A DNA stretch of 64,000 bases, taken from the NCBI GenBank assembly GCA_916610825.1, contig OU744451.1, forward strand, positions 6,927,345 through 6,991,344, given 5' to 3'. Below the pieces are notes generated by a model. It saw only the letters and a program-made list of their open reading frames with translations, had not been told where the DNA came from and did not search any database. The position numbers and the translations under genes are program-made. The DNA comes from Haliclystus octoradiatus. Taxonomy: Eukaryota > Cnidaria > Staurozoa > Stauromedusae > Haliclystidae. Numbering within the stretch: the first letter of the stretch is position 1; each line of letters begins with the position of its first letter. Shown piece by piece: positions 32,509-43,859 of this stretch.

Positions 32509-34740
32509 CTAGACTGGTCCAAAAAACATGAAAGTTTGAAATAGGGATGCACCGAAACGTCGTTTCGGCCGTCACCGAAATAATACAGTTTCGGCTTTCT
32601 TAGCCGAAATTCCGGCCGAAATTTCGGTTTTATTTCGGCCGATTTTTGTCCCCTTGTTTTGAATATTTCAAACATAAATTTATGTGTTCCATTGGAATGC
32701 AAAAAGTTTGTGAAAACAAAGTAAGTAACTAGCTGCCTAGCAACACAAGATAGTAATGATGCTTTTCCTGGTGATTTTTAGATCATGTGTTTAGATCGTG
32801 CCATGACAAGCAATTTTATTTCTCCTCGATCTACTCCAGTATTATTTTCTTTTGCCTTATGAGAAAGAAATCCATTATGAATAACATTTGATTTCACTGA
32901 GAACAATAAATAAACAATTGAACTTAATCCACTTATTTCTTCACATCATTGATTTAACCTTATTGGAGAGAAAACAATACTCTAAATCTTATATGTAAGT
33001 CAAAAATAAATACATCGAAACATAATTTCACGAAAACAATCATGGCCGAAATTTTTTGAGCACATGGTCAGGTGAACTTTTGAAAGCGAGGATGACTTGA
33101 AAATGAGGCAAAACTTGATGATGGCTGCGATCTGCGAAAATCCTTGTTATTATCCTATCAAAGACTTCATGGTGCATTGAAAGTAATATAGAATCAAATA
33201 TTATCTTGATTTAGATAACCAAATATGATTATTGGCTACATTTTACTTGTTCAAAAAAACTGGCCGGAATAACCGAAACAGCCGAAATTGAAGGTCAAAT
33301 TTCGGCCGAACCGAAATTTCGGCCAAGAGGCCGAAAAACCGGAAATATTTCGGCCGAACCGAATTTCGGTGCATCCCTAGTTTGAAATGTTATCGGGCCC
33401 ATCAACTTTCTTGTTCAGAATGCGTGCACACATTTTATTGTAATTTGACATTGGGAAATGGGGTCCCAAGGCCCCTCTAAATTAAAATACGTAAAGTTAA
33501 TGGGGAAAACGCTGATATTTTTCAAACGCTAATACGTCATCTTTGTGAAAACATATTCTAAAATTTGCTCACATGGCCGTGGAGGTAATGATCTGAATAA
33601 TCTGAATTTATTAATTTAAATGTTTGAATCTTTATCATTGCCTTAAAACTATGGGGTTGAATACGATGCATAAAAATACGTGGCTTCTGCTGTAAAAAAG
33701 GATTAATCTATAAGTGTCTGCTGTCAATCTGTCAATCTAAAAACATTTCCGTGAAAGGTGTCACCGCCGTTGATATCGTAGTTTGAAGAAAGTTTGTAAC
33801 TCGAGAAGGTCATTCTGTTGAACAGTGACTGTTTTATAGATTCAGATCATATTGATGTTGTTATTGAGATATTCATTATTGTTACTGTCGCTATTATTTA
33901 GATAAACAAAATATCGAATAAAGTTTAAATAAAGTTTCGAATAAAACGTTGGAAGTCAAACAAAGATATCGCATATATTTGTATGTAGATTCCTATTTAT
34001 ATTCATATTCATATTCATTAATTTATATTCGAATTTATAAAACATCTAATAAATTTTGGGCCTCCGAGAACGATGAAGCACGAGCGATCAACTGTTCCAA
34101 ACGTCGAACGATGATAAAGTTCAGTAATCCACGAAGAATTTTACGAATACATTTTCGGAAGTCACATGTGAGCAGTTACATGTTCAAGCTTGAATTTATG
34201 AAGACATTGAATTGTATCTGTGTCACGTAGCAAGGGATATAGCTCTTTAAAAGTTTTCAAACATTTTGAGATTCAAGTAATTACCTCCGTAGATCAAGTT
34301 GAACAATGTCAAAGGCTTTGTTTCCGAAGTTTTATTTCACAAATGGCAGCTAGTTCTGTTATAAATTTTAACTGAGTTAAACAAAATGAGCAGCTTTCTG
34401 AGTAATATTTCTGCTATCTGAGTAAAGCGGCGGTAGCAAGAATGAACATTTTAATAACAAGTTAACGACATATTGTGTCTATAAAACAGCCACCGTTCAA
34501 CAGAATGACCTTCTCGAGTTACAAACTTTTTTCAAACTACGATATCAAAATATGCGTTTGCAAAATATCAACGTTTTCCCCATTAGCTTTACGTATTAAT
34601 TTAGAGGGGCTTTGGGACCCCATTTCTCAATGTCAAATTACAATAAAATTTGTGCACAACTTATTTTCAAAGCATTCTGAACAAGAAAATCGATGGGCCC
34701 GATAACATTTCAAACTTTCATGTTTTTTGGACCAGTCTAG
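32509..34740 (+). mobile_element. Long-TIR non-autonomous DNA transposon, host of a nested hAT
   Basis: Ends CTAGACTGGTCC and GGACCAGTCTAG, flanked by a 6-bp target duplication TACCCA (32503-32508 and 34741-34746). The inverted arms are long and patchy: 33380-33520 pairs with about 34555-34730 (GAAATGTTATCGGGCCCATC and its inverse), and 33765-33830 pairs with about 34495-34548 (GTAACTCGAGAAGGTCATTC). About 240 bp (33525-33760) is present only in the left arm. No transposase frame is visible. The element was already in place when the hAT-like element at 32542-33379 inserted in its left terminus. Confidence 0.8.
32542..33379 (+). mobile_element. hAT-like non-autonomous element nested in a larger element
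   Basis: Ends TAGGGATGCACCGAAA and TTTCGGTGCATCCCTA, with an exact 8-bp target duplication GTTTGAAA (32534-32541 and 33380-33387), as hAT superfamily insertions produce. The subterminal regions are packed with TTTCGGCCGAA-type palindromic phrases on both sides (32570-32645 and 33260-33368), probable transposase-binding repeats. The 838-bp interior is AT-rich without a transposase frame. Confidence 0.88.
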
Positions 34741-34746
34741 TACCCA

Positions 34747-36467
34747 TAGCCTATAGAATTCTAATCAGATTCTCTTTTTTTACAAATTTTCGCTTAAATC
34801 AGATATCCTGAATTCTACGTTGAGATAGATGTTAAGCCTATTAATGTTTTATTGTTAAATGTCTCATAATAGACCTACAGATAAAAAGACAGGGAATGAT
34901 GTTCTACGTTGCCTGGATTTTACGAAATAGGAATATAATTGATTTTCATAAATTAGTAATGGTCTGTCTTTTCGATTCACAACAATTCTCTTTTTTATTA
35001 TCAGAAAACTGTACATATGTTTGGAAATAACAACCCAGAGTCAATGCAATACATATGTTTTGCAATGATTTAGTGAAATTATGATTTTCCTTCTTCATTT
35101 GTAACAATTGACCTAACCTTTTCAATTACATCTCTGTATTTACAGATTTTTGCCGTGTCTGTTATGAATGAAAATGAGATATTTCCCCTTTATGAAAAGA
35201 AAATTTAATCTTCAAGATTACTTTCACAATTTGTTAATCCATAATCCACAGTTAATATCAGTGAATTGTCAATGTAACATTTGAAGCTTTTTATACAGAA
35301 ATAATATTACGTCTGGAAGTAATATTACCTCCATGTCAAAAAAATAATATGAAATCATACAAACTGTTAAAAAACATCCATTCCTACTGTGTCAACTGTG
35401 TACATTTGAGGTTATCAAAATTAAGCTTGTTACAACTGCCAGTGTTTTTCTTCCTGGTCACTGTAACCATGAACTACTAAATACTAATTTGAAGCAACTT
35501 CATCTGTTAATCCCACAGAGTACAGTGGAACACGCTGTGCTAGTCAAAATTGTCAACAATTTTCATTGCAGTTATCCAAATTTGCACATACCTGAAATTG
35601 TTTAAAAAAGACATGACTACAAAATAGTCAATAGATTTTAAAAGCCAGGTTGCATATGTGCGGGGATTTCAGTTAACGGAATTGCGCTTGCAATTCCATT
35701 GTGTTGTAGAATATTTACGGCTAAATAATAATCCGAAATTGAAAAGTTTTCTTATCAATCAAATTTTGTTCAAGAATATAATACACTGCTGTAATTTTAT
35801 TTGAATGTTTTTTAAACATATCCATATATCTTTTCTGCTTATTCTTGTATACCAGTGTGTATCTGCACAGTCTAGCATGGGAATTGAAAAATGTTTTTTT
35901 GAATAATTATGATATTGACAGGGATTTATTTGATTATGTTCCAATCCTTTAAAATCAAAACTACAGCCTACTTAATTGTTGTTATTAGGTTAAAATTTTT
36001 ATCAAATGCGAAAATATTCAAATTTTCTCACATCACCGTTCCAGAACAGTCAGTAGGCCTAATGTTGGGTATCATGAGTATTGCCGTTAATATTGTGCAT
36101 TGTCTGTATTATTATTGTTGAAAACTAGTGTATTGCATGATTAACATAATGCATAGAATGTTGCATTGTTAATCATAAATTTACATAGATATGTATACAA
36201 GCTTTCTTGAGATTGTTTTTTGCTATGATTTTTTTTTTGTTCCTAAGTAAACAGTTATGATGTAAGAGTGTAATTTAGGTGCAGCTGCTGTCAGCAGCTC
36301 ATAGGACTTCATGGGCCAGAAGGTCTATGAACTGCTATCAATATTTTCTGATAAAACATACACAGCAACATACATAGCAGAGAATAATGGTTTTGGAATT
36401 TGACTGCATTTTTGCTACTGATTTAAGCTTGTCAATATATTGCTCTATATAAGGCATTGTATCATAA
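34747..36467. other. No gene recognised
   Basis: AT-rich, non-coding by inspection. Open stretches near 35759-36121 lack motifs and splice signals. Ends at the target duplication of the BEL/Pao element. Confidence 0.4.
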
Positions 36468-36472
36468 TATAA

Positions 36473-37036
36473 TGTTAACTTCGTCCTCGTGCAATTTATT
36501 AGCATTCTTTATTATACTAACTTTATTATTATACACAACCATGCAGACATATTATGTTTTTATTATAATCATTAGTTAAATTTATATTCACATTTACATT
36601 CAAATATTGCCAACATAGCTAACTTAATTACAACATAAAAATATTGGTAGAGTAATATTTACAATAGAACACGTTTTGTATACACGTGCAAAACCACATT
36701 AACATTATACCTTAGGCATATAACTTTTATATAAATATATTTATTTTTATACTACTAATCAATGTTCACAATGTACTCTGTATAAGACAGATACATTATC
36801 ATCTTTATAATTATTGTTATAATTATTTATCATACAACGAAATATATCATCGGAACATTCATAAAGTGGTGTATTTCATGTCTCACTGAAGTTTCTGTAA
36901 GTACAGTTATTTATGTTGATTCAAACCTATATCAGACAAGTAAATTGACAGTCATTCTATTACACGGGATAGTTCACAATTTCACTATACAGTCCTCTAT
37001 CAAATCATCTCAATTCATCTGAATCCCGCTGTAATA
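36473..37036 (+). repeat. 5' LTR of the BEL/Pao derivative
   Basis: Direct repeat of 39873-40436 with a single difference found (A at 37002). The AT-rich interior includes TATAAATATATTT, a possible TATA region. The exact 3' border is uncertain by one or two bases. Confidence 0.92.
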
Positions 37037-37073
37037 TTGGTCCGTCGAACCGGAGTAGCATTCTCAATTTACT

Positions 37074-39788
37074 ATGTCTGAATTCGATACTGATCCAATT
37101 GCCACATCATCCGAAGATGCAAACACAGATCAATTAGAAGTTGATAGTACAGATACAGTAGCACAAACAGATCATTCCATTAGACCCAGAATAGATGCCA
37201 TCAATTACAAGCGAAGTAGAGGTGGGAAACTAGCCCATTTCACGAAAACGGCAACATTAGCCAAATCAATTTTGGAACAAAATCCAAACACACGTCTACT
37301 GAAGTCATACAGAATAAAGCTTCAGACCATCTTTCATGAAGTTGTTACCGCCAATGAAATTGTTTTGTCACAAGCCAAGACAGAGCAAGAATTAGCAGAG
37401 AGTTATGAGTGGTTATCGAACATTGAACTCAAGTACGAAATAATTATCTGTGAAATAGATGATTATTTAGAAGAACACACCATAGCCAATCAATCACAAG
37501 TTAAGTTAGAAGGACAACCACAAACCTCATTAGAAGAAGACCCTTTATTAAGGACACAACAAGAACATACCACACCTCAAGTTAGCCCTGTAAGAAAATT
37601 AGACTCACAATTAATTAACAATCAAGAAAACAAAAATATTGCGCGAGAAAAATCGAGCCTTGCCATAGACGCGTGGATTGATAAACTCACGGCAAGTGAA
37701 GTAAGCGCAAATTTTACTGAAAATTCAGATGCACAATGGGGTGACACGCTTGTTTCATTGACGCTAAAATTAAAAGATTTTAATGGCGACGCATTTGAAT
37801 ATCAAGATTTTGTCAATTCGTTCAAACACCAAGTACACGATAGAAAAACACTTTCACCAGACACAAAAATGACGCATTTACTAAACCATTTAAAAGGCCC
37901 AGTAAAACTAGCGGTCGATGGTTTACCACACAACAGTGATGGCTATGTCGAAGCCTTACAAATAATAAAAGAAATGTTTGGGAACAGAGTTTTAATATCA
38001 AGAGCATACATAAACAGAGTTACAAAAGGAAATATAATTTCAAACGATGCAGAGGAAATTAGAGAATTCTATTATCATTTAAATTCATGTTCATCAGCAT
38101 TAAAACAATTGGACTATTATTCTGATATTAATTCACAGCCGTCGTTAATTGCTATTGCTGAACGTTTACCTAAAAGCATTCAATTTCGTTGGAAAAGAAA
38201 AATCGTCGATATTAGAGCAGACAAAAAAGAGCCAGACGTCTTACAATTATTAAAATTTATTAAAAAAGAAATGTTAGCCGCTACAGACGCTGTTTGGGGA
38301 AATTTGGGAATTACAGACAACAAATGTCAATCAATTCAAAATTCATTCAAAACAAACAATGCTAAGAAAATCGTAATCAACACAACAAATACAAGCTACA
38401 ATCAAAATACAAAACAATGTTGCTTTGTTTGTAAAGACAATCACAATATTTGGAATTGCACAGATTTCCAAAATAAGTCGATAGAACAACGCCGAAAGAC
38501 TATTGCAGATTCCTCGTTATGTTTCAACTGTTTCAGAAAAGGACACATCGCAAGTACATGCAACTCAAAATATAAATGCAAAACATGTAACAGTTCACAT
38601 CATACACTTTTACATTATGAAAAACCAACATCATCAGTTCCTATTTCGGACGTTACAGAACACCAGCAACAACAAAATGAAAGCGCCTCTGCGTCATCTG
38701 CGGTTGTTACAACAACTAGTTCTTACAACGAAACTTACGAAAGTAATTTATATTTACAAGTATTACCTGTTAGACTACATGGTCCGAAAGGCGCATTAGA
38801 AACATTAGCATTACTTGATACAGGAAGTCAAGCAACCTTAGTAAATAAAAGCCTAGCTGATAAGATAGGATTGGAAGGAACTCAAGAAAAACTAGACATT
38901 ATGACAGTATCGGGCAGAAATAACATACAAGCAAACAAAGTTAAATTAGAAATTAGCAATCCAGAGGAGCTACTAAAGTTCGAAATAGGTGAAGCCTGGT
39001 CCGTAGAAAATTTATGTTTACCTCCAATGCCTATTCCTTCTAATAAAGAATTATCAAACTATGCCCATCTCAAAGATATACATATACCTATTATACACAA
39101 TATTAAGGAAATTGGTTTATTGATCGGAGCCAACGAACCTGATTTATTAATCCCATTAGAATGCCGTAAAGGAAAAAGTAAAGAACCTTATGCGCTTAAG
39201 ACCCCATTAGGATGGACATTATTTGGGGGGCACAAATCACAAGCTGGTATATCAATATACACAACAATGCATTCCCAATCTACCTCGGAAAAAAGTCAAT
39301 CTACAAATACCGATGCAGAAAAAACGATTCAAGATAACACGCAAAATGCTATTATTAAAACTAAATCTAACAACAAACATTGCAAAGCTGAATCACTTAG
39401 GAATAAGTTACATAATGTAGATTCAAAAGATGGACAGATTTCCAAAGCTCATACCAAGGACATAATTAATATTAATTATCATGCAAACAAACTAAAACTA
39501 TTAACATATTATGATTTATTTGTTTTACCGGTTACCACAAATGACAATAAAACTAGGGGTATTCAACACAGAAGATGTCTACCAACTACTCCGCAAGTCA
39601 AGAAGAAGATCACAACTCATCCTGAAGTGAATATCTTGTCCGTGGTCACTGGCCTTCAGTCCTGTTCACAACGTACCAACCTGGAGATGTCGTCCGTCAA
39701 CCAACAACCAAACATTGACAATCATTGTTCAAACGTACCATGCCAAAGATGGTCATGTCCAATCGCTCAATCCAAAACAAAACCATAG
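37074..39788 (+). CDS. gag-pro: Gag-protease polyprotein of the BEL/Pao derivative
   Basis: An intact 904-codon frame begins 37 bp after the 5' LTR. Residues about 225-340 match the DUF1759-type BEL Gag core (LKLKDFNGDAFEYQDFVNSF, MTHLLNHLKGPVKLA, EMFGNRVLI). Zinc-binding clusters follow: CCFVCKDNHNIWNC (448-461), CFNCFRKGHIASTC (482-495), and CKTCNSSHHTLLH, the BEL signature. The protease has LALLDTGSQATLVN at about 577-590, with IGLLIGANEPDLL and TPLGWTLFGG (about 710-719) downstream. Normally RT would come next; here a Ser/Thr/Lys-rich linker leads to a tail in which plus-strand frames contain RGHWP, a phrase typical of the extreme C-terminus of BEL Pol. The RT, RNase H and integrase coding region is therefore deleted, while Gag and protease stay open. 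Confidence 0.9.
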   Translation: MSEFDTDPIATSSEDANTDQLEVDSTDTVAQTDHSIRPRIDAINYKRSRGGKLAHFTKTATLAKSILEQNPNTRLLKSYRIKLQTIFHEVVTANEIVLSQAKTEQELAESYEWLSNIELKYEIIICEIDDYLEEHTIANQSQVKLEGQPQTSLEEDPLLRTQQEHTTPQVSPVRKLDSQLINNQENKNIAREKSSLAIDAWIDKLTASEVSANFTENSDAQWGDTLVSLTLKLKDFNGDAFEYQDFVNSFKHQVHDRKTLSPDTKMTHLLNHLKGPVKLAVDGLPHNSDGYVEALQIIKEMFGNRVLISRAYINRVTKGNIISNDAEEIREFYYHLNSCSSALKQLDYYSDINSQPSLIAIAERLPKSIQFRWKRKIVDIRADKKEPDVLQLLKFIKKEMLAATDAVWGNLGITDNKCQSIQNSFKTNNAKKIVINTTNTSYNQNTKQCCFVCKDNHNIWNCTDFQNKSIEQRRKTIADSSLCFNCFRKGHIASTCNSKYKCKTCNSSHHTLLHYEKPTSSVPISDVTEHQQQQNESASASSAVVTTTSSYNETYESNLYLQVLPVRLHGPKGALETLALLDTGSQATLVNKSLADKIGLEGTQEKLDIMTVSGRNNIQANKVKLEISNPEELLKFEIGEAWSVENLCLPPMPIPSNKELSNYAHLKDIHIPIIHNIKEIGLLIGANEPDLLIPLECRKGKSKEPYALKTPLGWTLFGGHKSQAGISIYTTMHSQSTSEKSQSTNTDAEKTIQDNTQNAIIKTKSNNKHCKAESLRNKLHNVDSKDGQISKAHTKDIININYHANKLKLLTYYDLFVLPVTTNDNKTRGIQHRRCLPTTPQVKKKITTHPEVNILSVVTGLQSCSQRTNLEMSSVNQQPNIDNHCSNVPCQRWSCPIAQSKTKP

Positions 39789-39872
39789 TTCACTATTACT
39801 CGTCCTACAGTTAAGCTCTGCCTATTAGAGGCTCATCAGTGACAACTTACACTCGTCGTCACGGGGGGACTA

Positions 39873-40436
39873 TGTTAACTTCGTCCTCGTGCAATTTATT
39901 AGCATTCTTTATTATACTAACTTTATTATTATACACAACCATGCAGACATATTATGTTTTTATTATAATCATTAGTTAAATTTATATTCACATTTACATT
40001 CAAATATTGCCAACATAGCTAACTTAATTACAACATAAAAATATTGGTAGAGTAATATTTACAATAGAACACGTTTTGTATACACGTGCAAAACCACATT
40101 AACATTATACCTTAGGCATATAACTTTTATATAAATATATTTATTTTTATACTACTAATCAATGTTCACAATGTACTCTGTATAAGACAGATACATTATC
40201 ATCTTTATAATTATTGTTATAATTATTTATCATACAACGAAATATATCATCGGAACATTCATAAAGTGGTGTATTTCATGTCTCACTGAAGTTTCTGTAA
40301 GTACAGTTATTTATGTTGATTCAAACCTATATCAGACAAGTAAATTGACAGTCATTCTATTACACGGGATAGTTCACAATTTCACTATACAGTCCTCTAT
40401 CCAATCATCTCAATTCATCTGAATCCCGCTGTAATA
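39873..40436 (+). repeat. 3' LTR of the BEL/Pao derivative
   Basis: Matches 36473-37036 (C at 40402). Preceded by a G-rich tract and followed by TATAA. Confidence 0.92.
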
Positions 40437-40441
40437 TATAA

Positions 40442-41255
40442 TATGTGATATTGACTGAGGGTTCGTGACAATTTTAATTTGATAAATTAGGATCTATCCT
40501 ACTTCTTTTGAAACTTAGAATAAAATCTGCATGTTTTTATTTTACTTCTGTTCACACATCATCAGAACGATAGTACTTAATTTTCTATTTTTTTATGACC
40601 AAGCAAAGTAATATCGTCTACATTGGCACATTGTCCACAACATACTTTTTTTAAACTTTCACCGGCGTTGCCGGCAACTGATTTCACAGTGTTTTGCTAG
40701 TTGTCACTTTCATCTTAATGTAGATTTAATCTTTTATTACTTATCTGATCAGTGTTATATGCATTTGTTTTTCAGAGTGAAAGTCCTGGATCTCAAAATT
40801 GACGAGCAATACTTTAATACACTGTAGCAATCAATACACTGATATGATAAAGAAATGTTACACTCTGCTCACAAACCATCAAACATTACATGTGGTTGAA
40901 TATAGATGATTTTACTTGCTGGATGTAATAACACAAGAAGCAGATGAAATTTACTTACAAGCTATACAACAACTTTTCTCTTAAACATTTGGATCTTCTG
41001 CTGTTATTTTACAATTATCTATACATTGTGGACTGATCTTTTTCAATGACAGCTGATGAATCCAAACTATTACTCTGTTACGATTGAATTGTTGCACTGG
41101 CTCTCGTCAGGGTTCCAGTGTGACTTTATTATAGATCGTAATTGATTTAAATTAAATGTTTAATCTAATCTAAAATTAATATTGTGCTGTAATATGATGA
41201 TTAACATTGTATAGACAATATTTTGATTAGACTATATGTGCAACATTTTGATAAG
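40442..41255. other. No gene recognised
   Basis: AT-rich sequence without supported coding capacity or repeat structure. Confidence 0.4.
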
Positions 41256-41259
41256 CAAT

Positions 41260-41730
41260 CGTAAAAATATCTTAATTCAAGAAAATATGTTCTTGTTTCA
41301 AGAATCTGATGAGAATATTTGATTTGTAGTTCCAAATGCGCTAGCAAATATTATCTTAATTCAAGAAAATATATGCTTATTTTACAAAAATATATGCTTA
41401 TTTCAAGAAAATGTTTGCTTATTTCAAGCATATATATGCTTATTTCAAGAATCCAACAATTCTGACTGCACACTATATTCAGAAATGAAAGCAAAAAGGG
41501 TCTTGTTTTAAGCAAAAATTTGCTCATTTCAAGAAATTTAAGCTGGAAAAGAGAATAATATGTCAAGCAAATTTGTGCTTAAAATAAGAAAATATAACAA
41601 GCAAATTTGTTCTAGGGTAGGAATATTTGCTTCCTATGTGGACAAGTACATTTATTCTTATTTCAAGCAAAATTTCACTTATTTCAAGAAATTTTTTTCT
41701 TAATTTAAGCACATGGATTTTCCTGTGTAG
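41260..41730 (-). repeat. CTTATTTCAAGAAAAT phrase-rich interspersed repeat
   Basis: Many diverged copies of TTATTTCAAGAAAAT with GCTTA/GCAAATTTG between them. It ends with ATGGATTTTCCTGTGTAG, the inverse of the terminus at 26804. The irregular phrase spacing suggests a degraded element with subterminal repeats and not a simple tandem array. Confidence 0.55.
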
Positions 41731-42190
41731 AAGGAGTCTCAAGGAACAACATTTGGTAGTTTGGTCACCGACACGATTTGCGTATTATTATAATAAATAA
41801 AACATTCATTAGAGAATGGCTGAAGTCCTCAGCCGAAACGTTGTGCGAAACTCATTTTTTGTTATTTATAATTGCCGGTCATTTTGTACAAAAAATGTTG
41901 GTTCTACTTCAGCTTATTTTTTTGTTTCCCTGGAGTCGATTAATTCCATTAGATTAACGTTCTACAAGAGTTCAAACCGGAGCTCATGTGTCGGCGCCAC
42001 TCGACAGCAACGGTTTCATCATTTGATGACATTACAAGTCCGGTTCCAAGTATCAATAAAGCAGACACAAGAAAAACACAATATCGAGAAACATTGAAGT
42101 CAATCAACAACCTTGATGAAATGATCTGAGTATTTGAATTTGACTTGGCTATCAAAACAAACAAATGCATCATATTTTAACAATCGATAA
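41731..42190. other. 3' flank of the small secreted gene; Penelope-tail-like motif
   Basis: At 41817-41865 the phrase GGCTGAAGTCCTCAGCC is followed by GAAACGTTGTGCGAAAC. It recalls the CTGAAGA...GAAA tails of the Penelope-like elements at 15251 and 16448, so a tail fragment is possible. No coding gene is supported here. Confidence 0.35.
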
Positions 42191-43678
42191 CTATTCAAAA
42201 TTAAAGTATTCATCATTTAAAGTATCAATCTGATAATTATTATCATCTTCAGTTTGATCAATGTCAGTTTCGAATAATTCATCAAATATTTCTTCGTCTT
42301 CAAAGTCTTCAAAAGGTACTGTAATTATAAATAATACTAGAAGTTAGGAATTGTACTGATGCTGCAAGCAGAGTTTATACTGAAAATACAAGGCTTCAAG
42401 AATTTACATGTACCATGTTTTTCTTAAGAAAAATTTTATCAATGTTTACAATTAAGTGTAGCAGTCACATCAATTGAAGATGCATTCACAGTATTTATCT
42501 GGGATCGTACATGGATGTGGTATGTGCTGAAGCTATCATCGTCATTATCATGTTTTATCAGTGACACTATACACGTAGATTCCATGACGACAATACGACA
42601 TCTACGATACGACATCAGATGGGCCACTTGGATAAATAGATAAACTTTCCGATCAGCTCCAATCAGTTTTAAGCCTGCCTGAAGTACGCGTATGGGTTGA
42701 ATAGAATCGTCTGAGCGTTATGGGAATCAGGGATCGGTTCCACACAAAACATCAGCCTCATGCTTTTCCAGATTGTTTTAGAAAGTAGCGCATCAGCAGA
42801 GCCATCGAGAGGTTGGGGTGTAAGCGGGATAATTACCCCCCCAAAGGCCCGGGATTTCTGTATAATATGACCTGCAATGTTTTCTTACTAAATTTTGATT
42901 GACAATTTGAGGTTGGTTGTGGATGTTTTTTGGGAAACATTCCCTTGCGGAGCTAAAATTAACCTTCAGCGATATATTCAAAAACGGCCAGGGCTTTAAT
43001 TCTCTCTGTGACCTGGCCTTTTGTGTCAGTGACAATAAATGTATGCTGCACAGTCAGATAGCAAATACTCTAGTATATATTAGATGTGATAGAATAGCAA
43101 TATATTCAAGCAGGTTAGGATTTTGAACCAAAATAAAACACCATGCATAAGGCATTCTATCATTCTATTCTGTCTTCTGTAATAAAGTTGCCTACGGGGT
43201 AGTTTTTGTTTCATTTCACATCGAATCCCCGGGATCCACCAAAATGTATCATGATACTTCAATTAAAATATAAACAATTTCTGAAATAAGAAATAGCATT
43301 CCAAGAAACAGTGCTCGTTCATGGTCCTTTCACTGTTTCCCGAGCTTCGTTTAAATCATGGGCCAGTCAGTTTATTTGCCTGATTGTTGAGTAAAGACCT
43401 GGTAAAGATCGTTATTAGAATATTGCGGAACGCGGAAGATCTAATTAGGTTTGATCCGGGTTGAATGTTCATCAGTAATACACTTTACCTTGATCTCTTC
43501 CAACACATCTCACAGTGCTGGCACAATCATTACACTCATAGTGCTTGTAACAACCTTTTGGAATCGTACGAGCCGGAGGTGAACGCCGTCGAGACCAAAG
43601 CCATCCGTTACTTCTTACAGTATGGCACATTAAAAACACCATAGTGAAATATATTAGCATTACATGTTTCTGTTGCAT
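42191..43678 (-). CDS. Secreted Arg/Trp- and Cys-rich peptide precursor, paralogue A (two coding exons)
   Basis: Minus-strand coding exons 43489-43678 and 42191-42318 are joined by a GTAAAG...AATTACAG intron of 1170 bp. The split codon (one base plus two) keeps the frame, giving 105 residues. Exon 1 encodes a hydrophobic signal peptide (about residues 1-25), then GWLWSRRRSPPARTIPKG, then a four-cysteine segment (C-x5-C-x2-C-x5-C) ending CVGRDQ. Exon 2 encodes a 41-residue tail with 18 Asp/Glu and no Lys/Arg, ending FE. An acceptor (CTCTTCTTTTAG) lies 10 bases before the ATG, so a non-coding first exon is likely. Paralogue B at 48004-49372 shares exon structure, phases, Trp/Arg block, HY(E/D)C and CVG motifs, and the FEDE-containing tail. 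A cationic secreted part with an anionic extension resembles precursors of animal antimicrobial peptides, but no named family is recognised and the function is inferred. Confidence 0.75.
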
Positions 43679-43771
43679 TGTTTCAAGTCTAAAAGAAGAG
43701 ACAACGAACGATGTAATTTTGTTTAGAGATGGTAATAATATAGTGAAAGTATGATGACAGTCTGAGTTCAA

Positions 43772-43850
43772 CTTGCCTAATATCCTCCCTCTTAGTGCGG
43801 AGTATATAATGTAATAATGATTAAAGTGGGATATTAAGTGAAGAAGAAAC
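43772..43850 (+). repeat. Fragment of the TA-flanked MITE family
   Basis: Contains GAGTTCAACTTGCCTAATATC and GTGGGATATTAAGTGAAG, matching the element at 19488-19673 in part. It lies just upstream of the paralogue A coding exon. Confidence 0.55.
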
Positions 43851-43859
43851 CAGGACATG

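Larger units (their letters stand above)
36473..40436 (+). mobile_element. BEL/Pao LTR retrotransposon derivative lacking RT, RNase H and integrase
   Basis: Two 564-bp LTRs (36473-37036 and 39873-40436) begin TGTTAACTTCG. They are flanked by a 5-bp duplication TATAA (36468-36472 and 40437-40441). By eye they differ only at 37002/40402 (A/C), so insertion is recent. A TGG-initial candidate primer site (TGGTCCGTCGAACC) starts at 37038. A G-rich ACGGGGGGACTA tract precedes the 3' LTR. The single long frame covers Gag and protease only. The total length is about 4 kb, against 6-7 kb or so for complete members. It would need enzymes supplied by another copy. Confidence 0.92.

Noticed and set aside
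33949-34230. 93-codon plus-strand frame
   Set aside because: It falls within the interior of the long-TIR element and has no transposase motif.
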